DNA of 64,000 nt from Bradyrhizobium oligotrophicum S58 (GTDB lineage: Bacteria > Pseudomonadota > Alphaproteobacteria > Rhizobiales > Xanthobacteraceae), in the NCBI RefSeq assembly GCF_000344805.1, contig NC_020453.1:1798001-1862000 (forward strand), given 5' to 3'. The notes beneath the pieces were generated by a model that was not told the origin of the DNA, made no database searches, and saw only the letters and a list, made by a program, of their open reading frames with translations. The position numbers and the translations under genes were made by a program. Positions within the stretch are counted from its first letter, which is position 1. Every line of letters starts with the position of its first letter. Positions 52,335-61,141 of the stretch are shown piece by piece.

Positions 52335-52850
52335 CTCGTCCACCTCAAAACTGCTTTCATGTCACGCCCTCCTTTGCGCATCGATCTTTCGTCTTGTCGG
52401 GACGCGGCGCGATGTCAGCAGTCCGACCGACGATAATACTTCCGCAAATCCGCACCAGATACCGATCTGCTGGTGCCCCCTTTCGACGTTCGCAACGCGC
52501 TTGATGCTAACCATTACGATTGTCAGAGTTGAGATCGTAGTGTTCCGATTGCGGCGAATTGCTGAGACGATGTTGGCGATTTGCCGGAGTGGCTGGGGAA
52601 TAACGATGTTGCCGTCGATGGACGTCTCGCAACGGCTGCAGGCCGCCGCCCAGGCTCGTCATTTCAGGACCTTCACGGCGATGTTCGCGGCAGATTAGAG
52701 TCATTCAAAAGTAGCGCCGTCATCCGAACACCTTGCCGAAGGCGTGTCCGCCTCCGCGGGCTAACGCCGTGTGCGCGGCGCTAAATCAGCCTCGCCGGCG
52801 CCGCGATTGCGACGCCGGCCTGTTGAAGACACCGGACCCTGCCGCCGCGA
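52335..52850. other. Intergenic stretch, nothing recognised
   Basis: 516 bases between the FMN-binding gene and the end of the multicopper oxidase gene. Short frames exist (for example 52501-52698 plus) but lack family features and good ribosome-binding sites. No repeat, RNA gene or strong hairpin seen. Confidence 0.55.
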
Positions 52851-55061
52851 CTACCACGGCATCTGGTTCATGGCCTCCCAGGGATTGCCGCTATAGGGCG
52901 ACGGCACCACCTTGATCTTCGCCATCATGCCTCCGTCCTCATGCTCGAGGATGTGGCAGTGATAGACGAACTCGCCGACCTGCGAGAACGGGATGTCCAA
53001 TACCACCGGCTTCGACGTGCATTGCCCGTTGCGCCACTGCTCGATGCTGCAGACGCCGCTCTGAGCGTCCATCACTTCCGGCACGTTCGGGGTCGCAACG
53101 CCGAGCGGGACGTTGTCCTGCAGCATGCCTCCCCCGATGCTCCTGTTCAGCGACACCGACAGCGGCGTGTTCTCTGCAGCCTTGCTGTTGATGGTCCTGA
53201 AGCGGGTCTGGTGGATATGGAAGTTGTGATTCTCCGTCGAGAGCTGCACCAGCTCCCAGGTCTCGTGGACCGGACGCTGACCTGCCGCGAGCGGCAGGCA
53301 GACGATGTTCTGCGCCGGATCGAACTGACTGACCGGGAGCTGGGTGCCGGGCACCGGGTTGCCGTTCTGATCGACCTCCTCGTAGCCGAGACCGAAGGTG
53401 CCGTCGTCGGTCAGATCGGCGAGACCGAAGAAGATGCGGCGGCGGTGTCCGGCCGGCAACGGGCGGCAGCCGTCACGCAGCGGCGTGGCGCTCGCATACG
53501 GCACCTTGGCGTCGAGGATGCCCGACGGCTGCATCGTCGACAATGCATCGCCCCTGATGTCGAGGCCGTAGGAGATGTGGTTGCGCCAGCCGTGCTGGTG
53601 GAAGTTCACCTTGGCGAGGTCGACCGCCGGCCACTGATCGCCGCTGCCCATGGTCAATCCAACCATCTTGAAGGTCGCGGAAGCCGACCGCCCCGGTGAG
53701 GCGATCGCGCCGGTTGCCGGATCCCGATAGGTGACGAAGACCTCGGTGCGCGAGCTCGGCATCATGACGATCTGGGTGACGCAAACCGGCTTCGAGTGGA
53801 AGCGCGAGCTCGGCAGCGGCGGGCAGGGCACGACGCGGAAGCGGGCGCCGCCGAGCCGCACCATGGTGTCCATCGTGGTGTCCTGCGGCAGGTTCACGCT
53901 GACGCCGTCGACCGAGATGAGCTGCATGACCATCGGCTTCTGCGCTTCATCGTCGGTCAGCTGGAGATTGTAGGACAGGCTGCCGGACGCATTGGTGAGC
54001 CGCCAGACCTCACCGTCGGGATCGGTCATCTTGATGGTCGGAAACGTCCGGCCATTGACGGTGAAGAACCAATTGCCGCCGGAAAAATTGGAGCCTTCGT
54101 CGGCAGTGTTGTCGACGCCCGGGCACGATCCCTGGCGCACCTCGGAGCTATCAGCCGGAAACTGCGCGCAAAAACCCGGGTCCTGCTGATTGATCACTTC
54201 ACCCGGCTGCACGGCCGCGGGGCCGCTGTCGAACTGCACGGTGCCTCCAGCTGCGACCTGCATGTCCTTCAGGACCAGATGGCGGACGCTGGCCTCGGGA
54301 AACGGCGTATCCCGTGCGTCGCCATGCGCGTAGTCCGAGACCTCGCCGACCGAGATGATGCCCGCCAGGCCTTCCGAGACCTGGTTGAGCGAAAGTCCGT
54401 GGATGTGAGGGTGAAACCAGAATTGCCCGGATGGGTGGTTCCTGGGGATCTCGATCCGGTAGTCCGCATAGTTCATCTTGTTGGAACCGTGCTGATGGGT
54501 CGTCTGCGGCACCGGCATGCCATTGGCCGAGTTGTAGATCTGCACGAACACGTAGTCGCCGAAGGTCTGGTCGCTCAGCGTCGGAGCGCGCGGCTCGACG
54601 ATCAGTCCGTGGGTGTGCAGGTTGGTTGGGTTGCGAAACAGGTTGGCCTGACCCGGATCGGTATTGTGATTTACCTTCGCCGGATCGAGTTGCGGCAGCT
54701 GGTTCACCAGCCTGATCTTCAGCGTGTCGCCCTTCTGCAGGGCCAGCCGCACGCCGCCATAGTCCGACACCGCAGCGCCGGCCGGGCATTTCAGGTCTGA
54801 CGCCGGCCGCGGGCAGATCTCGTAAACCCAGCCGGTCGGGTTCATGGGCGAGCCGCCGGGCGGGGTGTAGCTGATGGTCGAGACCGGCTTGGCCTTGGCG
54901 ATCATCAACAGATCGAGCACGCCGTGCTTGCTCCTGAGCACCGTGGGCTCGACCAGATCATGAGCGCGCGCGGCTGTGTCCGCGCAGGTCAACCCTGCCA
55001 GCACCGCGGCCGCAGATGTCAGTGATCGCATACTTGGCTTGTGCAGACGCCCGACGAACAT
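52851..55061 (-). CDS. Multicopper oxidase
   Basis: About 736 residues from ATG 55061 (GGGGA six bases upstream); ATG 55031 also leaves a signal peptide. Export segment SAAAVLAGLTCADTAARA. All four copper-binding motifs are present in order: NLHTHG, WFHPHIHG, ENHNFHIHQ (HxxHxH) and HCHILEHEDGGMM near residue 701, the last supplying the T1 Cys and Met. It should oxidise phenols or metal ions (for example Cu+ or Mn2+) in the periplasm with reduction of O2 to water. It is longer than CueO-type enzymes (~520) because of insertions between domains. A type II secretion operon lies 0.8 kb away and could export it after folding. Confidence 0.93.
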   Translation of the reverse strand: MFVGRLHKPSMRSLTSAAAVLAGLTCADTAARAHDLVEPTVLRSKHGVLDLLMIAKAKPVSTISYTPPGGSPMNPTGWVYEICPRPASDLKCPAGAAVSDYGGVRLALQKGDTLKIRLVNQLPQLDPAKVNHNTDPGQANLFRNPTNLHTHGLIVEPRAPTLSDQTFGDYVFVQIYNSANGMPVPQTTHQHGSNKMNYADYRIEIPRNHPSGQFWFHPHIHGLSLNQVSEGLAGIISVGEVSDYAHGDARDTPFPEASVRHLVLKDMQVAAGGTVQFDSGPAAVQPGEVINQQDPGFCAQFPADSSEVRQGSCPGVDNTADEGSNFSGGNWFFTVNGRTFPTIKMTDPDGEVWRLTNASGSLSYNLQLTDDEAQKPMVMQLISVDGVSVNLPQDTTMDTMVRLGGARFRVVPCPPLPSSRFHSKPVCVTQIVMMPSSRTEVFVTYRDPATGAIASPGRSASATFKMVGLTMGSGDQWPAVDLAKVNFHQHGWRNHISYGLDIRGDALSTMQPSGILDAKVPYASATPLRDGCRPLPAGHRRRIFFGLADLTDDGTFGLGYEEVDQNGNPVPGTQLPVSQFDPAQNIVCLPLAAGQRPVHETWELVQLSTENHNFHIHQTRFRTINSKAAENTPLSVSLNRSIGGGMLQDNVPLGVATPNVPEVMDAQSGVCSIEQWRNGQCTSKPVVLDIPFSQVGEFVYHCHILEHEDGGMMAKIKVVPSPYSGNPWEAMNQMPW

Positions 55062-55428
55062 GCCAGATCCCCATATGGCTCGAGATACACGCGCTACGAA
55101 ACGATGCAGGTCCACCGGGCGGCGATCGTCATCGAACGATCCACCGAGCCGTCAGCGATTGGCGCCTCGCACCCTCGGCCTTCGTCGCTATGGACGTCGG
55201 GTGTCTGCTTTGTGACCGTTTCTTTCGTTTTGTGGGAAATGCCGTCGGGTCTTTAAGAATCGATCTAACTACACGGGTCCCGGTCAGCGTTGTGCGCGTG
55301 GCGCACGAGAGCCGACACAAAATCGACAACCATCCCTCGTAGCTCGCCAAGTCAGGCTCTCATTAGGTCGTATAACAGACATTGAGCTTACGCCTGATCG
55401 TAGGCGTTTGCTGTGAGGAGATCGTAGG
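55062..55428. other. Divergent promoter region, no gene
   Basis: 367 bases between the multicopper oxidase and the small exported gene. A small hairpin CGCCT/AGGCG (55393-55408) sits just upstream of the ribosome-binding site of the latter. Otherwise I see nothing definable. Confidence 0.5.
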
Positions 55429-55731
55429 ATGCTGCTTGCTGTTGTTCTCGCGTGGGTCTGCAACGTATCCGGCATCTCCTGCGAGACGCCCAACGTCGAA
55501 ATCATTCAGAAGGCCTATGAGCAGGAAGCGCCTTCCTCCGGTGTGCGCCACGACAGGGGCCTCAAGATCGTCGAGGCGACATGTGACAGCGGTAACGAGA
55601 GCGGACGCTTCCTGTGCCAGGTCTCGTTCGTGTCCGAGGACGATCCCGACAAGCGTCTGTATTTCGACATCGTCGCGGCCGCTCTGACCGACAAGGGATG
55701 GGTTTTGACCAGCGGATTGTGCAAGCGCTAG
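55429..55731 (+). CDS. Small exported protein of unknown function
   Basis: 100 residues, with AGGAG eight bases upstream of the ATG. A short hydrophobic N-terminus (MLLAVVLAWVCNVSGISCE) acts as signal. The mature part has three cysteines besides those in the signal region (EATCDS, RFLCQV, SGLCKR) and beta-strand patterns (LKIVEATCD, CQVSFVSEDDPDKRLYFDIVAAAL, GWVLTSGLC). It looks like a compact disulfide-bonded periplasmic protein. No family recognised. Confidence 0.78.
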   Translation: MLLAVVLAWVCNVSGISCETPNVEIIQKAYEQEAPSSGVRHDRGLKIVEATCDSGNESGRFLCQVSFVSEDDPDKRLYFDIVAAALTDKGWVLTSGLCKR

Positions 55732-55827
55732 CGCGCGCACAGGCGATATCCGCCTCCACCGAGGTCGCGCGCGGTTGCGGTATCCGGCCGGGAGCCGGCG
55801 CCCACGCGACCTGAGCAGGGCCCGTCC

Positions 55828-56502
55828 TCACAATTGACGGCGCGCCGGGCGTTGGCGCTGATGCATCCGAAGCAGTCTGGATTCGGGCGACAGAAACGGC
55901 GTCCCCGCTTGAGCCAATGGCGGTGAGGTTTGCGTGAGCTGCGTGTCAGCGAGGCTGGTGGCGGCCTGGGTCGCTGGCTGGCTGGACGACGGCGCAAACG
56001 AGAACACGGCGACGTCCTGGCCCTTTTGCAGCGTCACCGATCTCGCCCCGACGTTGCGCAGCTTCCATCCCTGATACTCAGCACCCGCTCGGATCCGCAA
56101 CGGCGTGTTGCTGCTCTGATCGAGAAAGACAGCCAGGCCGCCTGCGCCGTTCACGACGGTCCCGACCAGCGAGAGCTGCGGCCGTTCCGACGGCGCCGGC
56201 TCCTGCACTGCGGGCGCCGCAACGATGGATGGGGGCTCCGCAGCGCTCGGCGGAGGGCGGCGCGACGGCGAGAAGATCGGGCGCTCGCGCGTTGCCGACA
56301 ACTGCCCGAGCGGAATGCTCCATAGGGGGTTGCCGGCTCGCGATGGCGGACGCTGCGCGACGGCTTGGTCCTGCGCCGCTGCCGTTCGCTGCTCGAAATC
56401 GACCGGCCCCGAGACGTCGAGTCCCGCCGGCTCGGCGATCGCACGCGCCGCTGCCGTCGCCAGAACAGCACCAATGATGCAAAGTCGGAGGAGACGGCTC
56501 AT
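55828..56502 (-). CDS. gspN: Type II secretion protein GspN/GspC-like
   Basis: 224 residues from ATG 56502. An N-terminal membrane/signal segment (LLRLCIIGAVLATAAARAIA) is followed by a Pro-rich linker and a small beta domain PQLSLVGTVVNGAGGLAVFLDQSSNTPLRIRAGAEYQGWKLRNVGARSVTLQKGQD. This resembles the homology region of GspC and the PilP/GspN fold. It is the last gene of the secretion operon, overlapping gspM as ATGA. Whether it plays the GspC or the GspN part is uncertain because no other GspC is visible. Confidence 0.75.
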   Translation of the reverse strand: MSRLLRLCIIGAVLATAAARAIAEPAGLDVSGPVDFEQRTAAAQDQAVAQRPPSRAGNPLWSIPLGQLSATRERPIFSPSRRPPPSAAEPPSIVAAPAVQEPAPSERPQLSLVGTVVNGAGGLAVFLDQSSNTPLRIRAGAEYQGWKLRNVGARSVTLQKGQDVAVFSFAPSSSQPATQAATSLADTQLTQTSPPLAQAGTPFLSPESRLLRMHQRQRPARRQL

Positions 56503-57056
56503 CGGGGGGCCTGCCACTGTCCGGAAACCGTCATCAGGACGCGTAGCTTCCCACCGGGTGTCGCGACCGGCGAGCTCGCCTCGACGATCAACTCGTCGAC
56601 AAACAGACATGGCATTCCGGCCTCCAGGTCATAAAGGATCGGCTGCAGGTCGGGCTGACCGACCTCGAAATTTGCGATCACGTTGATATAACCATCCTTG
56701 GCGCGAGGGCCCTGCAGATCGAGCTGTGACGACGAGACGCTGCCGCCGTGATCGGTCACCGCGCTGCCGACCCGCTGCAGCAGGGCCGCCCCGGCCACCG
56801 TGACGGTGGCCCCTTCGAGAAACGCGGATCCCGCCATGCTGGCATCGGCGCTACCGTCCCGACGCGCAGCCGCCATGGCGTGGGCGTCCAGCAGGCGGAG
56901 TGTCTCGGCGAGCGAGCCCACCTCGGCGCGTTGATCGAGCATGCCTTTGACGGGCAGCGCGGTCGCAGCGATCAGCACCAGCAGCAGGCCAGCATAGACA
57001 CAAGCGGCGATCGGGGGCGACGCGGGACGGCCCGCGAAGAGCTTCTTGACGGTCAT
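56499..57056 (-). CDS. gspM: Type II secretion inner-membrane protein GspM
   Basis: 185 residues. One membrane helix near residues 16-36 (IAACVYAGLLLVLIAATALPV) is followed by a coiled region (DQRAEVGSLAETLRLLDAH) and a ferredoxin-like periplasmic domain, the GspM/PilO plan. It links GspL to GspC and GspF in the assembly platform. The start overlaps the gspL stop by four bases. Confidence 0.82.
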   Translation of the reverse strand: MTVKKLFAGRPASPPIAACVYAGLLLVLIAATALPVKGMLDQRAEVGSLAETLRLLDAHAMAAARRDGSADASMAGSAFLEGATVTVAGAALLQRVGSAVTDHGGSVSSSQLDLQGPRAKDGYINVIANFEVGQPDLQPILYDLEAGMPCLFVDELIVEASSPVATPGGKLRVLMTVSGQWQAPR

Positions 57057-58156
57057 GTGCCTGATCCGGAATGGGGCTTGATGCCTGCTTCGATATGGAA
57101 CCGCTCGCCGGAATCGTCAGCCGAGCGCGTCGTCGGCGCGGAGAAGGTCGCATGGGTGAAGTGCGCCGACCGCTCGATCAGACTGACGAGCGCGGGCGCG
57201 TCCTGGGTCATCCCCGCGATGTGCAGCTTGTCCTTCTCGATCCGCAGCTCGGTCACATAGGTGTTGTCCGGAAGAATGGCGGAGAGCGCCTCCAGCAGGA
57301 GAACATTGGCGGGCGCCTCCTGCTTGCGTCGCATGAGATCGCTCAACGCGGACTTCTCCGCGCCGTTCAGATCGAGGCGGAGCGCCGCCCGCCGTTCCGA
57401 GATCCTGCGCGACAACAGGCTTTGCTGCTCTTCGAGCTTTCCGCCCATGATGCTCGTCGTCGCGATGGACAGCGCTGCCGTGACGATGGCGGCGACCAGG
57501 AGCGCCGCCAGCCCGCGACCGATGCGGCCGACGTCGAGCGATCCGCGCAAGTGCTGCTCGGTCAACCTGGTTCCAGTGGTCACGGCCAGCTCGCCGTCCA
57601 CCTTCGTCGATGCGGAATCGGGGGCAGCAAACAGCACGATCGATCCAGCACGCCAGGACTCGGCGGCGCGGATCAGTGGATCAAGCTGAGTCTTTGGTGC
57701 TGCGATCACGGTGGTCCCGATGCGTTCACCGGACATGTCGACCGGCGGCGTGCAGCCGAACAGCGCTTCATTTGCAGTCCATGGCGTCAAGCGATCGAGC
57801 TGGGACCTCACCATGGCATCGAGAAATTCGACCGCGCGCTTCGGCAGATCCAGCGGCCGTGACAGGAAGCGGTCCGGCATGAGGACCACCTCGACCCGGC
57901 TGCCGCGCAGGGGGAGCTTCCAGCTTTCCGGAAGCGCGGGAGGGCTCGTTTCACCGTCCGTCAGGACGATCTTGCAATCGGGCGGAGCAGCCTTCCCGGA
58001 TTTCGCGCTCATCCGCATGATGAAGACGTTCCGTTCGGTCTCGATCATCCTGATGGGAGGCTTGATGTTGAGCCGACCCGCCATGTCGACGATGACGTCG
58101 GCGACAGAGGCGATCCATGCCGACAGCTCGCGGCGTACTATGATCGACATCGCCAT
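57053..58156 (-). CDS. gspL: Type II secretion inner-membrane protein GspL
   Basis: 367 residues from ATG 58156, which overlaps the gspK stop (TGATG), with AAGG seven bases upstream. The N-terminal half is an actin-like cytoplasmic domain (MPDRFLSRPLDLPKRAVEFLDAMVRSQLDRLTPW), a form shared with PilM/GspL. One membrane helix lies at GRGLAALLVAAIVTAALSIATTS. The C-terminus is a PilN-like ferredoxin fold (LLEALSAILPDNTYVTELRIEKDKLHIAG). It recruits the GspE ATPase to the platform. Confidence 0.85.
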   Translation of the reverse strand: MAMSIIVRRELSAWIASVADVIVDMAGRLNIKPPIRMIETERNVFIMRMSAKSGKAAPPDCKIVLTDGETSPPALPESWKLPLRGSRVEVVLMPDRFLSRPLDLPKRAVEFLDAMVRSQLDRLTPWTANEALFGCTPPVDMSGERIGTTVIAAPKTQLDPLIRAAESWRAGSIVLFAAPDSASTKVDGELAVTTGTRLTEQHLRGSLDVGRIGRGLAALLVAAIVTAALSIATTSIMGGKLEEQQSLLSRRISERRAALRLDLNGAEKSALSDLMRRKQEAPANVLLLEALSAILPDNTYVTELRIEKDKLHIAGMTQDAPALVSLIERSAHFTHATFSAPTTRSADDSGERFHIEAGIKPHSGSGT

Positions 58157-59085
58157 CACTGCGCCTTTCCTGATTGCGTGAGCGTCCCGGGGGCAACGGC
58201 ATCATCGCGCCAGGAGAGTATCTGGTAGGGATCGTCACCGTCGCGCAGCAGGATGACGGCTTCGGTTGCGGCCTGGCGCCCGCCATTGAAGCTGATCGTG
58301 ACCCATACGCGTACGGCGTCGGCGACCTCCAGTGTCGCTCCCGCGCGTGCGGGCCCGAGTGCCGAGGCGATCGATCTCGTCTCGCGGCGCAGACCCGCTC
58401 GCTGCTCGAGGAAGGTCTTCAGCAGATCCGGCGTCATCCCTGGGAGCGCGGCCACGACCTCGGGAGCGGCCTCCAGCGCGTCGATTTCCCGCCTGCCACT
58501 GAACACGGTCACGAAGGGCATCGCCTTGTCGGTCAGCGCCACGGGCAGGTTGAGCACCAGCCGAAGCTCCTCGACATTTGCGAACGGCGCAGTGCGCGGC
58601 ATGTAGCTCGCTCCCGCCGTCCGGTAGAGGTCGCGCTCCACGTCCGGAGCGGTCTCGGACGGTGGTGTCCGCCAGCCGACGATCCGCGCGGCATATGCAC
58701 CGGCGTCGTCGGAGCGTGCGCCGAGGACCGTGAACAAATTGGCCAGCATCTGCTTCGACGCATGATTGAGATCGATGCGGGCAGCTTCGGACCGGAACGC
58801 AACCGAGACCTGCGCGTGATCGAGCCGGAATGAAAAGGATCCGGCGGCAGCGCGCAGCGATTTCGCGGAGGATGATAGTTTATAGGCTGTGAGCTCCAGG
58901 CCCGCCGACACCAGCGCGGTCGATCGCAATCGGCGATCCTCCAGCGATAGGCCTTGGGCGGTGCTGACGAGGTAAACGGACAGGGCGCCCGCCAGCCCTG
59001 CCAGTGAGACCAGTATCCACAAGACGGCAACGAGAACAAAGCCGCCCTCCTCATCATCACGCTGAAGATCTCCGAGCATGATCAT
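58156..59085 (-). CDS. gspK: Type II secretion minor pseudopilin GspK
   Basis: 309 residues from ATG 59085 (ATGA overlap with gspJ); ATG 59079 has better spacing and is equally possible. The prepilin cleavage region is GGFVLVAVLWILVSLAGLAG. It lacks the Glu at +5 found in other pseudopilins, which is the rule for GspK. The large globular domain has RIDLNHASKQMLANLF and the helix-hairpin-helix-like VVAALPGMTPDLLKTFLEQR. GspK caps the pseudopilus tip with I and J. Confidence 0.88.
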   Translation of the reverse strand: MIMLGDLQRDDEEGGFVLVAVLWILVSLAGLAGALSVYLVSTAQGLSLEDRRLRSTALVSAGLELTAYKLSSSAKSLRAAAGSFSFRLDHAQVSVAFRSEAARIDLNHASKQMLANLFTVLGARSDDAGAYAARIVGWRTPPSETAPDVERDLYRTAGASYMPRTAPFANVEELRLVLNLPVALTDKAMPFVTVFSGRREIDALEAAPEVVAALPGMTPDLLKTFLEQRAGLRRETRSIASALGPARAGATLEVADAVRVWVTISFNGGRQAATEAVILLRDGDDPYQILSWRDDAVAPGTLTQSGKAQ

Positions 59086-59786
59086 TGCTCCGATCGCGCG
59101 GATGCGCGCCCCGTGGTCGCGTTGGTGAGCAGCGATTGTCTGTCGCAAGTGCTGTTTGCGGAGCTGCAGACGCTCTCCGCCGGGGCGGAGATGTGGATCG
59201 TCGCGATCCGTGAGATCGACATCGCGTTGCCGCCTGTTGCGTCTCGTATCGTCACCTGCACGGCCGTCGGCAGCTTCTCGGCATTTCGCCACGACGGCTG
59301 CCAGATCCGGTCGGCACCTGCATAGGAAAACACGACGCGGTATGGCGCCTGCAGCAACACGACCGGATCGGCAAAATTCCGGGCCGATCCGTCGCCGGGC
59401 GCGAATGCCGCGCGGGTTCGGGCCAACGCCACGCCATCGCGGTCGGGGGCTTCGGCGATGTGCACCAGGTCGAGGCCGCGGTTCCGGTTCGGTCCCAGCG
59501 AGCTCCGCACAAGTGTGATCGATGTGTCCGATCCGTCGAACAGCACGGACTTGGACTGGCCATCCGGCCGGATGAATTCGGCTGCGGCAATGTCGGCGCT
59601 GATGCGATCGAGCGCGACGCTCAAGGACTCGCTGCGCTGGATACGACGGAGGCCGCGATCCCAGTTCGGTAGCCATTGCGACGTGATTGCCAGCAGCGCC
59701 GACACGAGCAGCCCCATCAGGACCATCGCCACGAGCGATTCGATCAGGGTGAAGCCCGATTGAGGATCGTTGGGGCGCGTCGACAT
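59082..59786 (-). CDS. gspJ: Type II secretion minor pseudopilin GspJ
   Basis: 234 residues from ATG 59786, whose A is the last base of the gspI TGA stop. Class III prepilin leader SGFTLIESLVAMVLMGLLVSAL with Glu +5 is present. The globular domain contains IQRSESLSVALDRISADIAAAEFI, typical of GspJ. Part of the I-J-K tip complex. Confidence 0.88.
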   Translation of the reverse strand: MSTRPNDPQSGFTLIESLVAMVLMGLLVSALLAITSQWLPNWDRGLRRIQRSESLSVALDRISADIAAAEFIRPDGQSKSVLFDGSDTSITLVRSSLGPNRNRGLDLVHIAEAPDRDGVALARTRAAFAPGDGSARNFADPVVLLQAPYRVVFSYAGADRIWQPSWRNAEKLPTAVQVTIRDATGGNAMSISRIATIHISAPAESVCSSANSTCDRQSLLTNATTGRASARSEQ

Positions 59787-60199
59787 CACTCGGTCCGCCT
59801 TCGAAACAGCCGGATCGTTTCCAGTTCCATGGTCGCGCCGGATGGCGAGCGAACCTGAAGCTTGATCGTCTGCGGCGCCCAGGGGGATGCACCGGCAGGC
59901 CCGCCGGCGTCGATTGCGAATGGCTGCGCCTGCGCGCGCCAGGAATGCGCCATCGACTCTCCGGACTGCGTCGGAGATGACGGCGACAAGCGCGCGGGAA
60001 AGGCCAGCCACATGGCGTTGTAGGCCGCCTGCACCAGCGCGACGTGCTGCTCCAGTTTCCTGCTGCCGCGCGCTGATGAGCCCATGAGCGCCCCTATGGC
60101 AACGAGCGACATCGCCACGATCGCAAGCGCCACCAGCGTCTCGATCAAGGTAAATCCGGCGCTCGCTCTATCGTCCGGAGCGATCCGCGTTCGAGACAA
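59786..60199 (-). CDS. gspI: Type II secretion minor pseudopilin GspI
   Basis: 137 residues. The start is TTG 60199, supported by GGGAGG seven bases upstream, inside the end of gspH. Prepilin leader AGFTLIETLVALAIVAMSLVAIGAL with Glu +5, followed by NAMWLAFPARLSP. Size fits GspI. Confidence 0.87.
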   Translation of the reverse strand: MSRTRIAPDDRASAGFTLIETLVALAIVAMSLVAIGALMGSSARGSRKLEQHVALVQAAYNAMWLAFPARLSPSSPTQSGESMAHSWRAQAQPFAIDAGGPAGASPWAPQTIKLQVRSPSGATMELETIRLFRRRTE

Positions 60200-60647
60200 T
60201 TTCGATCCTCCCTGTCAGCCAGTTGACGCGGATTTCAAAGCCTGCATCGAGATGGGTGAGCGTGATGACACCGCCACATGACATTCCCGACGCGAAGAAG
60301 CTGATGGCTTGAACAGCCGGCCGATCGTCGCAACTCCGCGGCAGCAGCGTCTCGAACCGCACGTCATTGGGGAATTGCACGGCCTCCCCATTCGTGCCGG
60401 ACCGGATTGCGCGTGCCTGCGTATCAATGCGCGTCGTGACTTCACGGCCTCGCCTGATCGCGGCATTTCGATCGGCCTTCAACAGGGCGGCGGCCTCGAC
60501 CGCATAGGCTTCAAGACGTGGCCGCGTGGTCTGCCTCGGGATGGCCGGCAGCAACACGGCCGTCAGCAGCGCGACGATTGCGAGCACGCAGACCACCTCG
60601 ATCAGGGTGAAGCCGGCCTCGCAGCCGCTGCGGCGGCAGGTCGTCAT
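60168..60647 (-). CDS. gspH: Type II secretion minor pseudopilin GspH
   Basis: 159 residues. Leader EAGFTLIEVVCVLAIVALLTAVLLPAI with Glu +5, then AAALLKADRNAAIRRGREV and VRFETLLPRSC...ISFFASGMSCGGVITL, the GspH fold. It overlaps gspG by four bases and gspI by 32. Confidence 0.87.
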   Translation of the reverse strand: MTTCRRSGCEAGFTLIEVVCVLAIVALLTAVLLPAIPRQTTRPRLEAYAVEAAALLKADRNAAIRRGREVTTRIDTQARAIRSGTNGEAVQFPNDVRFETLLPRSCDDRPAVQAISFFASGMSCGGVITLTHLDAGFEIRVNWLTGRIEIVSNADRSGR

Positions 60648-61135
60648 TTGGCGCCCACCGTGGTGGTGGACGAGGAGATATCGGCGGCGAGATCTGCGCC
60701 GCCTTCCTGCCCGTCCGATCCATACGACACGATCTCATACGGCACGCGCTGTCCCGGCGAGCGGTAGGCGTATGCGTGGCTCCAGGGATCGTTGGGGACG
60801 TTGCCTCCCTTGAGATAAGGTCCGGCCCAACCCGGGATGGTCGAGGCCGGCTGGACCAGCGCGGTCAAGCCTTCCGACGTCGTCGGATAGCGCCCGGTAT
60901 CGAGATAGAACAGGTCGAGCGCGCTCGAAAAGCTCTGGATCTGGATGCGAGCAGTCTTGACCCGTGACTCGTTCAAGGAAGAAAGCACGCGCGGGCCGAT
61001 CAGCCCCATGATCATTCCGATGATGGTGATGACCACCAGCATCTCGACCAGCGTGAAGCCGCTCTGAGGGTCGTCGTTTGAGATATGCGCCCGCCGCGCC
61101 GTGCTGCTCCCTGCCTGTTTCATATGATGATCCAT
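60644..61135 (-). CDS. gspG: Type II secretion major pseudopilin GspG
   Basis: 163 residues; ATG 61123 is an alternative start. Leader SGFTLVEMLVVITIIGMIMGLIGP with Glu +5, then LDLFYLDTGRYPTTSEGLTALV and the C-terminal calcium loop YGSDGQEGGADLAADI that stabilises GspG. It forms the body of the pseudopilus. Confidence 0.92.
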   Translation of the reverse strand: MDHHMKQAGSSTARRAHISNDDPQSGFTLVEMLVVITIIGMIMGLIGPRVLSSLNESRVKTARIQIQSFSSALDLFYLDTGRYPTTSEGLTALVQPASTIPGWAGPYLKGGNVPNDPWSHAYAYRSPGQRVPYEIVSYGSDGQEGGADLAADISSSTTTVGAK

Positions 61136-61141
61136 CTGCTG

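Noticed and set aside
52501..52698. Short plus-strand frame in the gap before the multicopper oxidase
   Set aside because: No ribosome-binding site, no recognisable domain and no conserved neighbour arrangement.
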